The notes beneath the pieces were generated by a model, which made no database searches, had not been told where the DNA came from, and saw only the letters and a program-made list of their open reading frames with translations. Source: Pseudomonas sp. Irchel 3E13 (GTDB taxonomy: Bacteria; Pseudomonadota; Gammaproteobacteria; Pseudomonadales; Pseudomonadaceae). From it: DNA of 64,000 nt. This document shows positions 53,758 through 63,019 of this stretch, one piece after another; position 1 is the stretch's first letter; each line of letters opens with the position of its first letter. Location of the stretch: contig NZ_FYDX01000008.1 of assembly GCF_900187455.1 (NCBI RefSeq), positions 248,001 to 312,000 on the forward strand. The letters are read 5' to 3'. The position numbers and the translations under genes were made by a program.

Positions 53758-56250
53758 ATGACGTATCGCCTCCACCCGCTGGCCCGTGCCATTCACGACA
53801 CCCGCACCTCGGCCTTGCCCCTCGCGCTCGCGGGCAGCCTGCTGCTCGGTTTCAACCTGACGGCGCAGGCCGACAGCACGGTGCAGGCGGCCAGCGCGGT
53901 GCGGGCGTTCAGCGTTGCCGCCGGCCCGCTGGACCAGGCGCTCAGCCAGTTCGGTCGGCAGGCGGCGATTCCGCTGTCCGCCGATGCGCGCCTGACCACC
54001 GGTAAAACCAGTGCAGGGCTGCAAGGCCAGTTCAGCGTGGAGCAGGGTTTTGCGCGGATCCTCGCCGGCACCGGCCTGAGCGTGGTGCAAAACGCCCAGG
54101 GCAACTACCTGCTGGTGCCCGCCGCCGACAGAAGCGACGCCCTGCAACTCGCGCCGACCAGCATCAACGGCCAGACCCTCGGCGTTAACACCGAGTACAC
54201 CCGGTCCTACACCACTGGCGCGGTGACCATCGGCAAGAGCGAGCGCAGCCTCAAGGAAATCCCGCAGACGATCACGGTGCTCACCGCCCAACGCCTCAAG
54301 GACCAGAACATCACCACCCTCAACGACGTCTACAACAACGTCCAGGGCGTGGTCGCCTACGGTGCGTTGAACGGCGACAACCAGCCTTATGCCCGCGGCT
54401 TCGAAATCGACAACTTCCAGATCAACAGCATCCCGATTCCGGCCGGCAGCAGCACCGGCATCACCTCGCTGAACTGGACCGACCTGATCGCCTATGAGCG
54501 CGTGGAAGTGCTCAAGGGCTCGGCCGGCCTGTTCCAGGGCGCGGGCTCGCCGGGCGGCGCGATCAATCTGGTGCGCAAGCGCGCCGGGGCTGACTTCCAG
54601 CTCAACACCACGACCCAGGCCGGCACCTGGGACAACTATCGCCAGGAAGTGGACCTGCAGGGCGCGCTGAACGAAGAAAAGACCGTGCGCGGACGCCTGG
54701 CCACCGCCTATGGCTCGCGCCACTACTTCTACGACGAGGGCAAGAGCGAGCGGGCGTCGACCTACGGCGTGATCGAGTTCGACCTGACGCCCGACACCTT
54801 GCTCAGCGTCGGCTTCAACTACCAGAATGCCAACAACCACGCGACCATGGACTGGGGCCTGCCGAGCTACAGCAACGGCGCGAAGATCGACTTCAAGCGC
54901 TCCACCAACCTCAGCTCGCCGTCGGACTACAACGACGTCGAATCGACGCAGTTCTTCATCGAAGCCAAACATCAGATCAACGACGACTGGAAGGTCACCC
55001 TCGCCAGCAACTACACACGTCTCAACCTCGACGCGCTGTACAGCAACACCGGTGGCCTGATCGATCCGGCGGACAACTCCGGCGCCTACAACTGGGCCGA
55101 AGGGCGGGGCGAAAACAACTACCAGTACAACACCGACCTGTTTATCACCGGCAACTTCGACCTGATGGGCCGGCGCAGCGAAGTCATCCTGGGGAGCAAC
55201 GTCTCCCACAGCAAACGGGTCGCGGCGCGCTACGACGTGACCTGGTACGACGGCGCCTTCGACTTCATTCCCGACATCACCCAGTTCCAACCGCCGAAAT
55301 ACGACACCACCGACAAATACCGCACCACCACCGCGACCCTCGATCAGCAGGGGGTGTACGGCTCGTTGCGGGTCAACGTGATCGACCCGCTGGACGTCAT
55401 CGTCGGCGCCCGTGTGAGTTGGTGGGACTACGCCCAGGACCAGTTCAACGAACTCAATGGCCGCCACACCCTCACAGGTCAGCAGACCAACGCCAAAGTG
55501 GTGCCGTTCTATGGCCTGGTCTACGCGCTGACGCCTGAATGGTCGGCGTACACCAGCTACTCGGAAATCTTCACCCCGCAGCTCAGCTACGAAACCGCGG
55601 CCGGCAACCCGCTGGCGCCGCGCTCCGGCGAAAGCTACGAGCTGGGCCTCAAGGGCGAGTTGTATGACGGCGCGCTGAACACCGCCTTCGCCATCTTCCG
55701 CACCAACTACTCCGGCCGCGCCCAGACCGACCAGACCCAACCCGCCACCTGCCGTTGTTACGTCGCGGGCGGCAAAGTGCGTTCGGAAGGCTTCGAAGCG
55801 GAAATGTCGGGCAAGGTCCTGCCCGGCCTGGAACTGAGCGCCGGCTACACCTATAACCGCAGCAAATACGTGCGTAACCCTGACAACGTCGCGCTGGAAG
55901 GCACCGCCTTCCTGAGTGCCATGCCGGAACACATGCTGCGCCTGTGGGCCAACTACCAGTTGCAGGGCGACCTGTCGAAGTGGCAGATCGGCGCGGGCGG
56001 CAACATCCAGAGCGGCGTGTATGGCCGTTATATCGACAGCATCCCGGGCAAGGGCGTGAAGAACGAGACAGGTGGCTATGCCATCTACAACGCCCGGGTC
56101 GGCTATGACCTGAGCCAGAACGTCAACCTGTCGTTGAACCTGGAAAACCTCTTCGACCGCACCTACTACTCGCAGACCGGCACCGTCGAAAACAGCACCT
56201 ACTTCGGCAACCCGCGCAACCTGATGTTCACCGTGCGCACGCGGTTCTGA
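53758..56250 (+). CDS. TonB-dependent siderophore receptor with STN signalling domain
   Basis: This 830-residue outer-membrane receptor starts with a signal peptide (cleavage near AQA-DST, residue 37). It has an STN domain (about 45-130, FSVAAGPLDQALSQFGRQAAIP), a plug and a 22-strand barrel ending in FTVRTRF. The STN domain is the part that talks to FecR-like proteins, so this is the surface-signalling receptor of the sigma factor above. It resembles FpvA/FoxA-type ferric-siderophore receptors, but the siderophore is not identifiable. The ATG at 53758 follows GGAAG. Confidence 0.93.
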   Translation: MTYRLHPLARAIHDTRTSALPLALAGSLLLGFNLTAQADSTVQAASAVRAFSVAAGPLDQALSQFGRQAAIPLSADARLTTGKTSAGLQGQFSVEQGFARILAGTGLSVVQNAQGNYLLVPAADRSDALQLAPTSINGQTLGVNTEYTRSYTTGAVTIGKSERSLKEIPQTITVLTAQRLKDQNITTLNDVYNNVQGVVAYGALNGDNQPYARGFEIDNFQINSIPIPAGSSTGITSLNWTDLIAYERVEVLKGSAGLFQGAGSPGGAINLVRKRAGADFQLNTTTQAGTWDNYRQEVDLQGALNEEKTVRGRLATAYGSRHYFYDEGKSERASTYGVIEFDLTPDTLLSVGFNYQNANNHATMDWGLPSYSNGAKIDFKRSTNLSSPSDYNDVESTQFFIEAKHQINDDWKVTLASNYTRLNLDALYSNTGGLIDPADNSGAYNWAEGRGENNYQYNTDLFITGNFDLMGRRSEVILGSNVSHSKRVAARYDVTWYDGAFDFIPDITQFQPPKYDTTDKYRTTTATLDQQGVYGSLRVNVIDPLDVIVGARVSWWDYAQDQFNELNGRHTLTGQQTNAKVVPFYGLVYALTPEWSAYTSYSEIFTPQLSYETAAGNPLAPRSGESYELGLKGELYDGALNTAFAIFRTNYSGRAQTDQTQPATCRCYVAGGKVRSEGFEAEMSGKVLPGLELSAGYTYNRSKYVRNPDNVALEGTAFLSAMPEHMLRLWANYQLQGDLSKWQIGAGGNIQSGVYGRYIDSIPGKGVKNETGGYAIYNARVGYDLSQNVNLSLNLENLFDRTYYSQTGTVENSTYFGNPRNLMFTVRTRF

Positions 56251-56279
56251 GGTAACCCGGTCGGCATGCTTGTCAGATA

Positions 56280-56579
56280 TCAGCCTGACTGCATGCCATC
56301 GACGCTCTTCAACATCGACGCCACCAGCGCCTGGCTCATTTCCAGCGACTGCTGGGTGGCCCAGACCAGGTCGCCGAATTGCTTGTCGACCAGTTCGCTG
56401 AGCTGGAGATTGGTTTCGGCGGCCGAGGTCAGTGATGCCGACAGATGCGCCAGCGCGTCGCGGAAGTCGGCGCCCGCGCAGACGGCGAAGAGCGGTGGGT
56501 GGCCGGCGGGGGAGCCGAATGGGGTGTGGATGGTGCAGAGGGCGGAGGTTTGGGGCGGATCGGGAACAAGCTTTTCCAG
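56280..56579 (-). CDS. Small DUF3077-like protein with a CTG start at a palindrome end
   Basis: On the minus strand a reading frame codes for EKLVPDPPQTSALCTIHT and continues to KSVDGMQSG. It resembles the Pseudomonas DUF3077 family, whose members start like MKKLVPDPP. No ATG is present. A stop (TGA) lies directly before a CTG codon (56577-56579), which falls inside the end of the 152-bp palindrome (56576-56727). The gene may be inactivated by insertion of that element, or use a weak CTG start. The 99-residue frame is otherwise intact and Pseudomonas-like in codon use. The family assignment is moderate. Confidence 0.65.
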   Translation of the reverse strand: MEKLVPDPPQTSALCTIHTPFGSPAGHPPLFAVCAGADFRDALAHLSASLTSAAETNLQLSELVDKQFGDLVWATQQSLEMSQALVASMLKSVDGMQSG

Positions 56580-56727
56580 TCAGGAAACCGAGTAATGGCG
56601 ACCAGACGCATGCCGAAAGTTTTCCAGCGCTCTCAAGATCGAGCGCCGCCCGCGCGGCGCTCGATCTTGAGAGCGCTGGAAAACTTCCGACATGCGCATG
56701 GTGGCCACTACTCGGTTTTTTGACTGG
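56576..56727. repeat. 152-bp near-perfect palindrome (MITE-like hairpin)
   Basis: Two 74-nt arms surround a 4-nt loop (56650-56653). The inner 33 bp on each side (56617-56649 and 56654-56686) are perfectly complementary, and overall about 66 of 74 positions pair. The ends read CCAGTC and GACTGG. It contains no gene. One end coincides with the first codon of the small gene. It resembles a miniature inverted-repeat element or a giant hairpin. No obvious target duplication was found. Confidence 0.92.
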
Positions 56728-56750
56728 CACCTTCCAGCCACCAAATGACC

Positions 56751-56847
56751 GCGAGATGTGTAGATACCCATACAGCGATGAGGCCCGACCGAAACGACGC
56801 TGTCGCCTGGCCCGGCGCCATCGCCGGCAAGACCGGCTCCCACAGGC
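56751..56847. repeat. Extended repeat fragment plus GCCGGCAAGACCGGC-type REP
   Basis: GCGAGATGTGTAGATACCCA (56751-56770) is the reverse complement of the outer part of the 120-bp repeat at 44795. A second REP family member (CGCCGGCAAGACCGGCTCCC, within 56817-56847) follows. It is the remainder of the 296-bp gap between the palindrome and the AbrB gene. Confidence 0.75.
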
Positions 56848-56875
56848 GATGTGCCGCGCAAGCGGACCATCCCGC

Positions 56876-57946
56876 TCACGCCCGCGTCAGCCGAATGATC
56901 TGCCGCGCACACCAGGCGCCGGTGAGGATGACGCCGAACAGGCGCAGGGTCTGCATCGCCAAAACCATGCCGACGTCGGCATGGGTTTCCACCGCGATAA
57001 TGGCCATGGCGTCCAGCCCGCCGGGGCTCGTAGCCAGGTACATCGACAGGAAGTCGCTACCCACCGCCTTGGCCAGCAGCCAGGCACCCGCGGCGCACAG
57101 CAGGATCAGCGCCACCGCGCCGGCGATCATGGTCGGCAGGCGCTTCCACACGTAGCGCACGGTCTGGCGATCAAAGCGCAGGCCGATGTAGCAACCGATG
57201 GCGCCGTAGGCGAACGCCAGCACGCCGCTCGGCAGGGTGATCGTCAGTACACCGCCAAGCTGCAGCGCGGCGCCCAGCAGCAGCGGCATCAGCAACGCCC
57301 CCGCCGGCATCTTCGACCCCGCAGCCACCCCAAGCAGGATGACCGCGAGGCTGAGCAGCAGGTCGCCCCACTGGCTGGCGTCGACCACGTCCGGTGCGCT
57401 GGCGGCGGCGCCGGTGACTTCGTCGGCACCCAGCAGATGGCTGACCAGCGAGCCGATCATCACCACGCATACCACCCGCACGTATTGCATGGTCGCCACG
57501 ACCCGGGCGTCGGCACCGTTGTCCTCGGCCATCGACACCATCGCCGACGCCGCGCCCGGCGCGGTGCCCCAGGCTGCGGTGCTGCCAGGGATGCCGCCAA
57601 AGCGCACGGTGCCGAGCCCGACCAGTGCGCTGAGCGCCACCGTCAGGAAGGTCGCGAACAGCATGACCTGCCACGACTGGCCGAGGGCGGCCAGAACCGA
57701 CCAGCTCACCGAATGGGCCACCAGCAGGCCGACGCAGCCCTGGCCGAAGCGAAACACCTGGCGGTGCAGTTGCAGGCGCGCACCGGAGACGGCGAAGACA
57801 ATCGCCACCAGCATGGGGCCGAGAAACAGACCGGCCGGCACCGAGAGCGCGTGCAGCGACTGGCCGGCAGCGCCCGCGCAGATGACAAGCGCGAGCCATT
57901 GAAGGACAGGGAAACGGTAAGGGCGAACAGCGAGAGGGGTTTGCAA
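56876..57946 (-). CDS. AbrB-family inner-membrane protein
   Basis: This 356-residue protein contains two copies of the AbrB duplication pattern (LVICAGAAGQSLHALSVPAG, GSKMPAGALLMPLLLGAAL) and about ten hydrophobic segments. The family is annotated as ammonia monooxygenase regulator, but its function is unknown, and it is probably a transporter. I chose TTG 57946 because GGAGG lies about 10 nt upstream. The longer reading from GTG 58018 has no binding site and starts at the LysR operator. It is divergent from the LysR gene. Confidence 0.82.
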   Translation of the reverse strand: MQTPLAVRPYRFPVLQWLALVICAGAAGQSLHALSVPAGLFLGPMLVAIVFAVSGARLQLHRQVFRFGQGCVGLLVAHSVSWSVLAALGQSWQVMLFATFLTVALSALVGLGTVRFGGIPGSTAAWGTAPGAASAMVSMAEDNGADARVVATMQYVRVVCVVMIGSLVSHLLGADEVTGAAASAPDVVDASQWGDLLLSLAVILLGVAAGSKMPAGALLMPLLLGAALQLGGVLTITLPSGVLAFAYGAIGCYIGLRFDRQTVRYVWKRLPTMIAGAVALILLCAAGAWLLAKAVGSDFLSMYLATSPGGLDAMAIIAVETHADVGMVLAMQTLRLFGVILTGAWCARQIIRLTRA

Positions 57947-58018
57947 CGTCTGAATCCTCCGAGACAGAGGGGCCGCGCGAAGGAACGTGCGGCTGGCGGA
58001 GAAAATTATCGACGCCAC

Positions 58019-58053
58019 GATTCATCAAGTCTATTTTCTACTTTTGATGAATC
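58019..58053. promoter_or_regulatory. LysR-type operator between abrB-like and lysR genes
   Basis: GATTCATCAA (58019-58028) and TTGATGAATC (58044-58053) form a perfect 10-bp inverted repeat separated by 15 nt, ending 21 nt before the LysR ATG. It is a likely regulator site for both divergent genes. Confidence 0.7.
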
Positions 58054-58074
58054 CATAACTGAAATTCATGAATC

Positions 58075-58977
58075 ATGGACCTACGCGATCTCACTTACTT
58101 TGAAACCATCGCCGACTTGGGCCATCTCGGCCGGGCCGCGGAAAAGCTCAACCGCAGCCAGCCGGCGCTGAGCAAGAGCATCCAGCGCCTGGAAGAGTCC
58201 CTCGGCACCAAGCTGTTCCAGCGCGATGGCCGGCGAATCAAGCTGACGGACGTTGGCGAACTGCTGCTGGCCCGTGGCCGGGAGCTGCAACGCAGCATCG
58301 CCGAGACCGAGCGCGAGGTCCGCGATTTTGCCAGCGGCCTGGTGGGCACCCTGCGCCTGGGCTGCGCCGCGAGCATGGCCGAGCACCTGCTGCCGCAACT
58401 CACCGCCTCGTTGCTGGAGCGTGCGCCGGAGCTGACCCTGACCCTGTCCATCGCCCAGGACGATGTGCTCAAGGCGTCACTGCGGGCCGGGCAACTGGAC
58501 GCGATCATCCGCCCGCTGATCGTCAATGATCCGGACTTCGAGACCTGGCCCATTCTCGAAGACGAGGCGGTGGTGGTGGCCAGCGTCGATCACCCGGTGT
58601 TCTCCGGCCCGATCACCCTCAAGGACCTGTGCCAGTACCGTTGGGTACTGGCCGGGCCGACGGTGACCGCGCGGCGCTGGATCGACAACGCCTTCACCTC
58701 CAACCAGCTACCGCCGCCGGTGGTGCAGGTGGAGACCAATTCCATTTCGCTGCTGCCGCGCCTGATCGCCCAGACCCGGCTGCTCAGCTTCGCCGCGCGA
58801 GAAACCCTGGAGCATGGCCACGGCACCGCCTGGCTGCGGGAAGTGCCGCTGGCGCAAACCACCATGCGCCGCACCGTGGCGGTCTCGGTGCGGGCCGGGG
58901 CTTACCTGCCGCCCGCCGCCGAGGCGATGGTGGCGCTGCTCAAGGAAAACGGGCGCAGGTTTTTTCGCGGAGAGTGA
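58075..58977 (+). CDS. LysR-family transcriptional regulator
   Basis: This 300-residue regulator has the N-terminal LysR HTH (YFETIADLGHLGRAAEKLNRSQPALSKSI) and a co-inducer-binding domain. It probably controls the divergent AbrB-like gene through the inverted repeat in the shared region. It ends 6 nt from the convergent TonB receptor gene. Confidence 0.92.
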   Translation: MDLRDLTYFETIADLGHLGRAAEKLNRSQPALSKSIQRLEESLGTKLFQRDGRRIKLTDVGELLLARGRELQRSIAETEREVRDFASGLVGTLRLGCAASMAEHLLPQLTASLLERAPELTLTLSIAQDDVLKASLRAGQLDAIIRPLIVNDPDFETWPILEDEAVVVASVDHPVFSGPITLKDLCQYRWVLAGPTVTARRWIDNAFTSNQLPPPVVQVETNSISLLPRLIAQTRLLSFAARETLEHGHGTAWLREVPLAQTTMRRTVAVSVRAGAYLPPAAEAMVALLKENGRRFFRGE

Positions 58978-58983
58978 ACGGCC

Positions 58984-61137
58984 TCAGTACTTCCAGTTCA
59001 CCGCCAGCTCCAGGCTCCGCGGTTCACCCAGGTAGTACTGGGTGTTGCTCTGGTGGATGAAGCGGGCGTAGACCTCGTCGGTGAGGTTGCGCACGCGGGC
59101 GCTGACTTGGGTGTGTTGGTCCAGGTCGTGGCTGACGAACAGTCCGTACACCGTATAGGACGGCACCCACATCGTGTTCGCGGTGTTGGCGTACACCGAC
59201 GACACGTAGCGCGCATCCGCGCCGGTCTGCCAGCCCGGCGCGACGTCCCAGGTCAGCCACAGGTTCGCCACGCGGTCGGGGATGTTGACCGGGTTCTTGC
59301 CTTTGCGCGAATACAGCACGCCGCCGATGGTTTCGTTGAATTCGTCGTACTCGGCCCGCACCCAGGCGAAGTTGCCCGCCGCCAGCAAGGTCGGGGTGAC
59401 CTTGAACGACGCTGCCAGTTCGAGGCCGGTGGAGGTCTGTTGGCCCGCCTGATCGGTGGTGTTGGGCACGGTGGACGAGGGCACCGAAATGTTCTTGCGC
59501 ACGATGCGATACGCCGCCGCCGTAGCGCTGCCGCGACCGTCGGCAAAGTCGAACTTGCTGCCCACTTCGACCTGCCGGCCAGTGCTCAGGTCAAGGTCGC
59601 CGACCTGGGCGATGGAGGCGCCGGTCAGGCTGCCGCCCGGTGGTTCGGCGGAGGTGCTGTATTGGCTGTAGAGGCTGATGTCTTCGTTGATGTCGTAAAC
59701 CAGGCCGAGGCGGCCGGTCACGGCATCCCAGCGGCGGTCGAGATTGGTCCGGGCCACATGGTCCACCACCTCGAAGTCGATATGGTCGTAGCGCAGCGCG
59801 GTGACCAGGGCGAGGCGGTCGGTCAGGCGCGTGCGGTTCTCGACGAAGGCTGACGAGGTGTCGGTCCCGGTGCTGCGGCCCTTGCTGCGCGGAGCGTCCA
59901 TGCCGGGGATGTCGAGGAAGTGGTCGGGGTCGAAGTTGCCCGGCGTCACCGTGTCGAAGGCGCCCTTGGACAGCGGGTAGTTGGTCTGCTGGTTGCGGTT
60001 GTAGTCGAGGCCGAAGGCCCAGTCGCTGGTCAGACCGAACAGTTCGCTGGCGTGGGTCAGCTCGATACGGTCGCCGTTGACTTCCTGGTCGTGGCGCTGG
60101 CGGTAGCCGCCGGAACGCAGGATCTGGCGGTTGTCGTCGCTGTAGCGGTAGGTCTCCAGGTTGCGGTAATCGCGCTGGCCGTTGTAGTGGTAGAAGGTGT
60201 TGCGCAGTTGGGTGGTGTCGTTGAAGCGGTAGTCGGTGATCGAGCGCAGCCAGCGGGTGCGCTGCTCGTAGCGACCGTCCTCGACGTTGTAGTTGGCGAA
60301 GCGGTCGTGCTTGTCGATATGCAGCGTGCCGCCGAGTGGCCGCAGCACCGGCGCGCCCCAGTACGGGCTGTCTTCTTGTTCTTCCAGGTACTCGATCGCC
60401 AGGGTGTGGGAGAGCTGGTCGTTGATGTCGCTGAGCAGCGAGAAGGCCAGGTTGCCGGCACCGTTTTCCTGGCGGTCGATGTAGCCGTTGCTGGCGGTCC
60501 GGCTGTAGTCCAGGCGCGCGTAGTGGCGTGGTCCGTCGCCGTCGTTCAGCGCCTTGTTGACGCCGATGGCGGTTTCCCAGGTGTCGTAGCGGCCGTAGCT
60601 GACGCGGCCTTCGAAACTGTCTTCATCGCGGCTGGCCAGGCGGGTGATGAAGTTCAGGCTGCCGCCCACCGCGCCGCTGCCGTTGAGGAAGGACGACGGG
60701 CCGCCCAGCAGCTCGACGCGGTCGTAGATCCAGGCCCCGACCGGTCTGCCGGCGGCGCCGTATTGCAGGTTGATGCCGTTGAACAACTGGCCGATCTGCG
60801 CGCCGTTGAAGCCCCGATAGGAGACGAATCCGCCCCAGCCGGGCGGCGCCGAGGCGTTGACGCCGGGCAGCGCGTTGGCGGCGTCCTGGAAGTTGCGCGC
60901 GCCGATGCGTTCCAGGGTCTTGCGGTCGGCGACGCTGACCGACGCGGGATTCTCGCGGGCGCTCAGGTTCAGGCGCGAGCCGCTGGCGATGGGCGTATCC
61001 AGGTCGAGGCGGGTGCCTTCGCGAGGTTCGTCGGCGTCGGCGGTGATGGTGCTGGCGGGCAGGGTCAGGCTGTCGCCCTGCGCCCACGCGCAGGTTGCGC
61101 TGCTGATCAGCAGCGCCAAGGTGGTCAGGCGAAACAT
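58984..61137 (-). CDS. TonB-dependent receptor without STN domain
   Basis: This 717-residue outer-membrane receptor has a signal peptide (cleavage near AWA-QGD, residue 19). The plug domain (SVSVADRKTLERIGARNFQDAANALPGV) and a barrel ending in LELAVNWKY follow. It lacks the STN domain of the receptor at 53758, so it does not signal through FecR. The closest relatives appear to be iron or catecholate receptors of the FhuE/PiuA type. The ligand is unknown. The DUF2946 gene upstream is probably cotranscribed. Confidence 0.9.
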   Translation of the reverse strand: MFRLTTLALLISSATCAWAQGDSLTLPASTITADADEPREGTRLDLDTPIASGSRLNLSARENPASVSVADRKTLERIGARNFQDAANALPGVNASAPPGWGGFVSYRGFNGAQIGQLFNGINLQYGAAGRPVGAWIYDRVELLGGPSSFLNGSGAVGGSLNFITRLASRDEDSFEGRVSYGRYDTWETAIGVNKALNDGDGPRHYARLDYSRTASNGYIDRQENGAGNLAFSLLSDINDQLSHTLAIEYLEEQEDSPYWGAPVLRPLGGTLHIDKHDRFANYNVEDGRYEQRTRWLRSITDYRFNDTTQLRNTFYHYNGQRDYRNLETYRYSDDNRQILRSGGYRQRHDQEVNGDRIELTHASELFGLTSDWAFGLDYNRNQQTNYPLSKGAFDTVTPGNFDPDHFLDIPGMDAPRSKGRSTGTDTSSAFVENRTRLTDRLALVTALRYDHIDFEVVDHVARTNLDRRWDAVTGRLGLVYDINEDISLYSQYSTSAEPPGGSLTGASIAQVGDLDLSTGRQVEVGSKFDFADGRGSATAAAYRIVRKNISVPSSTVPNTTDQAGQQTSTGLELAASFKVTPTLLAAGNFAWVRAEYDEFNETIGGVLYSRKGKNPVNIPDRVANLWLTWDVAPGWQTGADARYVSSVYANTANTMWVPSYTVYGLFVSHDLDQHTQVSARVRNLTDEVYARFIHQSNTQYYLGEPRSLELAVNWKY

Positions 61138-61209
61138 AGGGTGCTTCCTGGCTTGTCTTCGATAGGCCGCGGCGGGCGGGCACAGGGCGGCCCGCCGTAC
61201 GCGGCGATG

Positions 61210-61605
61210 TCAGTGCGAAGTCAGCAGGGCGGGGGAGGCGCGAGGGTTTATCAGCGGCCAGCGATAACGCGGTGAACGGGAAATATCCAGCACCGGCAGC
61301 GGCCGGACCGCTTCACCGGCCAGCAGCCCGAGCAGGCCGAAGAACGCGGCGAGGATGATCGCGCTGAACAGGCTGGTCACGGCGCAGCCGGTGTCGCCGG
61401 TCATGCTCATGGGCAAGCCGCCGGCATCATCGAGGTTGGTGTGCACGCCGTGGTCATTGCTGACCGAACAGAACGCGCCATCGAGGCCACTGAGCTGCAA
61501 CCCGGCCATCTGCCCGTGGCCGATCGCGCACAGCACGGAGCTGAGCAGCACGCTGAAATACAGCGCCCAGGCGATAAGCGATTTGTGGGGACGGGCCAGG
61601 GTCAT
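61210..61605 (-). CDS. DUF2946 protein
   Basis: This 131-residue protein has an N-terminal hydrophobic helix (LIAWALYFSVLLSSVLCAIG) and a second one later (SLFSAIILAAFFGLLGLLA). It matches the DUF2946 family, often found next to TonB receptors and in copper-related clusters. I chose ATG 61605. The longer TTG reading at 61647 is possible. It lies 72 nt upstream of the receptor gene. Confidence 0.78.
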   Translation of the reverse strand: MTLARPHKSLIAWALYFSVLLSSVLCAIGHGQMAGLQLSGLDGAFCSVSNDHGVHTNLDDAGGLPMSMTGDTGCAVTSLFSAIILAAFFGLLGLLAGEAVRPLPVLDISRSPRYRWPLINPRASPALLTSH

Positions 61606-61679
61606 TGCGGCGGTGGCGCTCAGGGCAGGAAATGAAGGGCGCGGCAATCATACCGATTTTGCGTTATCTGAACAGAGGG

Positions 61680-62684
61680 TCAGCGCACAAGGCCCGCCTC
61701 CCGCCACTCCTTCGGTGACACCCCGTAGAACTCGCGAAACACACGGCTGAAATGCGACAGGTCGTTGAAGCCCCAACTGAAGGCCAGTTCGGAGATGCGT
61801 GCACCGGCATTGAGCGGGTGAGTCAGTTCGGCACCGCAGCGCTCCAGGCGCCGCCGCAGCACATAGCGCATCAGCGAGCTGCCCTCGCGTTCGAACAACT
61901 TGCCGATGTAGCGGCTCGACAGGCCATTGGCCTGGGCGACCTGCTGGGCGTTGAGGCCGGGGTCGCGCAGGTGGTCGTTGATGTACAGCTTGATCCGCGT
62001 CAGGGTCAGCGCCTGCGAGCGCGAGTGCTCCGGGTCCATGACCTGCAGGTTGCCCAGGGTCAGGGCAATCAGGTGGGTGGCCGACTCCGACAGCCGCGCC
62101 ATTTCGGTAGGGGTGAACTGGCCGATCTGGGTCGACAGGGTTTCCAGGAAGGCGCGCAGCACCCGGCCCATGGGCGTGTCCAGCGACACCCGGGTGGCGG
62201 TGCGCGATTCCATGTCCACCACCATCTGGTTGAGGCTCGCTCGCGGCACGCTGATGATGATCTGCCGCCAGTCGCTGTCGAACGTCAGGTGGTGGGGGCG
62301 GGTGGCGTCGTAGATGGAAAATTCGCCGGGGCCGATCCGCGCGCGGCTGCCGCCTTGCTCCAGGCATTCGTGGCCTTCGAGCATGAGCACGGCGAAGTAT
62401 TTGTCCTCGTCGCGGCAGCGCGGTTGCAGGTGGCGACGGTTGACCGCCTGCGCGGCGGCGCCGACGTCGCTGACCCGCAGCAGCTCGCACTTCTGCGAGC
62501 GCACCTTGCCGTAGAAGGCTGGATTGGGCAGGGCGCCGATTTCCACGTCGGCGAACAGCCGCAGGATCATCTCGCGCCAGTAGTCCACCCGGTCGTTGAA
62601 GCTGTTGCTCAGTGTCGCCAGCTCGATGCTGTCGCTCGCCCAGTTGGCGGGCGACGGAATGCCCGCGCAGAAATCGTTGACCAT
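61680..62684 (-). CDS. AraC-family transcriptional regulator
   Basis: This 334-residue regulator has an AraC-binding-like N-terminal domain (about 60-220) and a C-terminal AraC HTH pair (about 235-334, with NAQQVAQANGLSSRYIGKLF and ISELAFSWGFNDLSHFSRVFR). It is divergent from the channel and the gene at the right edge, so it probably activates them. In P. chlororaphis an AraC-type regulator (NhpR) controls the aldoxime/nitrile pathway, which would fit if the edge gene is an aldoxime dehydratase. Confidence 0.88.
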   Translation of the reverse strand: MVNDFCAGIPSPANWASDSIELATLSNSFNDRVDYWREMILRLFADVEIGALPNPAFYGKVRSQKCELLRVSDVGAAAQAVNRRHLQPRCRDEDKYFAVLMLEGHECLEQGGSRARIGPGEFSIYDATRPHHLTFDSDWRQIIISVPRASLNQMVVDMESRTATRVSLDTPMGRVLRAFLETLSTQIGQFTPTEMARLSESATHLIALTLGNLQVMDPEHSRSQALTLTRIKLYINDHLRDPGLNAQQVAQANGLSSRYIGKLFEREGSSLMRYVLRRRLERCGAELTHPLNAGARISELAFSWGFNDLSHFSRVFREFYGVSPKEWREAGLVR

Positions 62685-63019
62685 CGTCGACGCACCCCTG
62701 TTATCGAATTTGTTCTCAGGATGAATCCTCAGCCCGCCGCGGTCCGGTCCTCGGTGGCGCTCATCGCGACGAACCGCCGCGAAGGAGCTGCAGGTTCATT
62801 CATACACCCGCAAACCCCCTCCCGCCAGCGCATCGGACGCAAGGGCCGACCAAGCACAGTTTTTGTTCCGTTTCAGCCAAGAACCACGGCGCCCGGGCTC
62901 TCATCCTTGAGTCACCGGCGGCGGGGAGGTTCGCCGGACCTGTCTCCGTGCAGGAATCTGGCCAGGACAGCCGGTCATTCGAATGCCCCAAAGAGGGCCC
63001 CTGACTCAAGGCAAACAAC
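62685..63019. other. Divergent promoter region of araC and channel gene
   Basis: This 335-bp intergenic region has no coding sequence that I can support. A near-palindrome CTCAGGAT-GA-ATCCTCAG (62715-62732, one mismatch) lies 30 nt before the araC start. No clear -35/-10 pair was identified. Confidence 0.45.

Noticed and set aside
53662..56730. 1022-codon minus-strand frame antisense to the TonB receptor
   Set aside because: Shadow of the receptor gene. It has no domain and no start signal.
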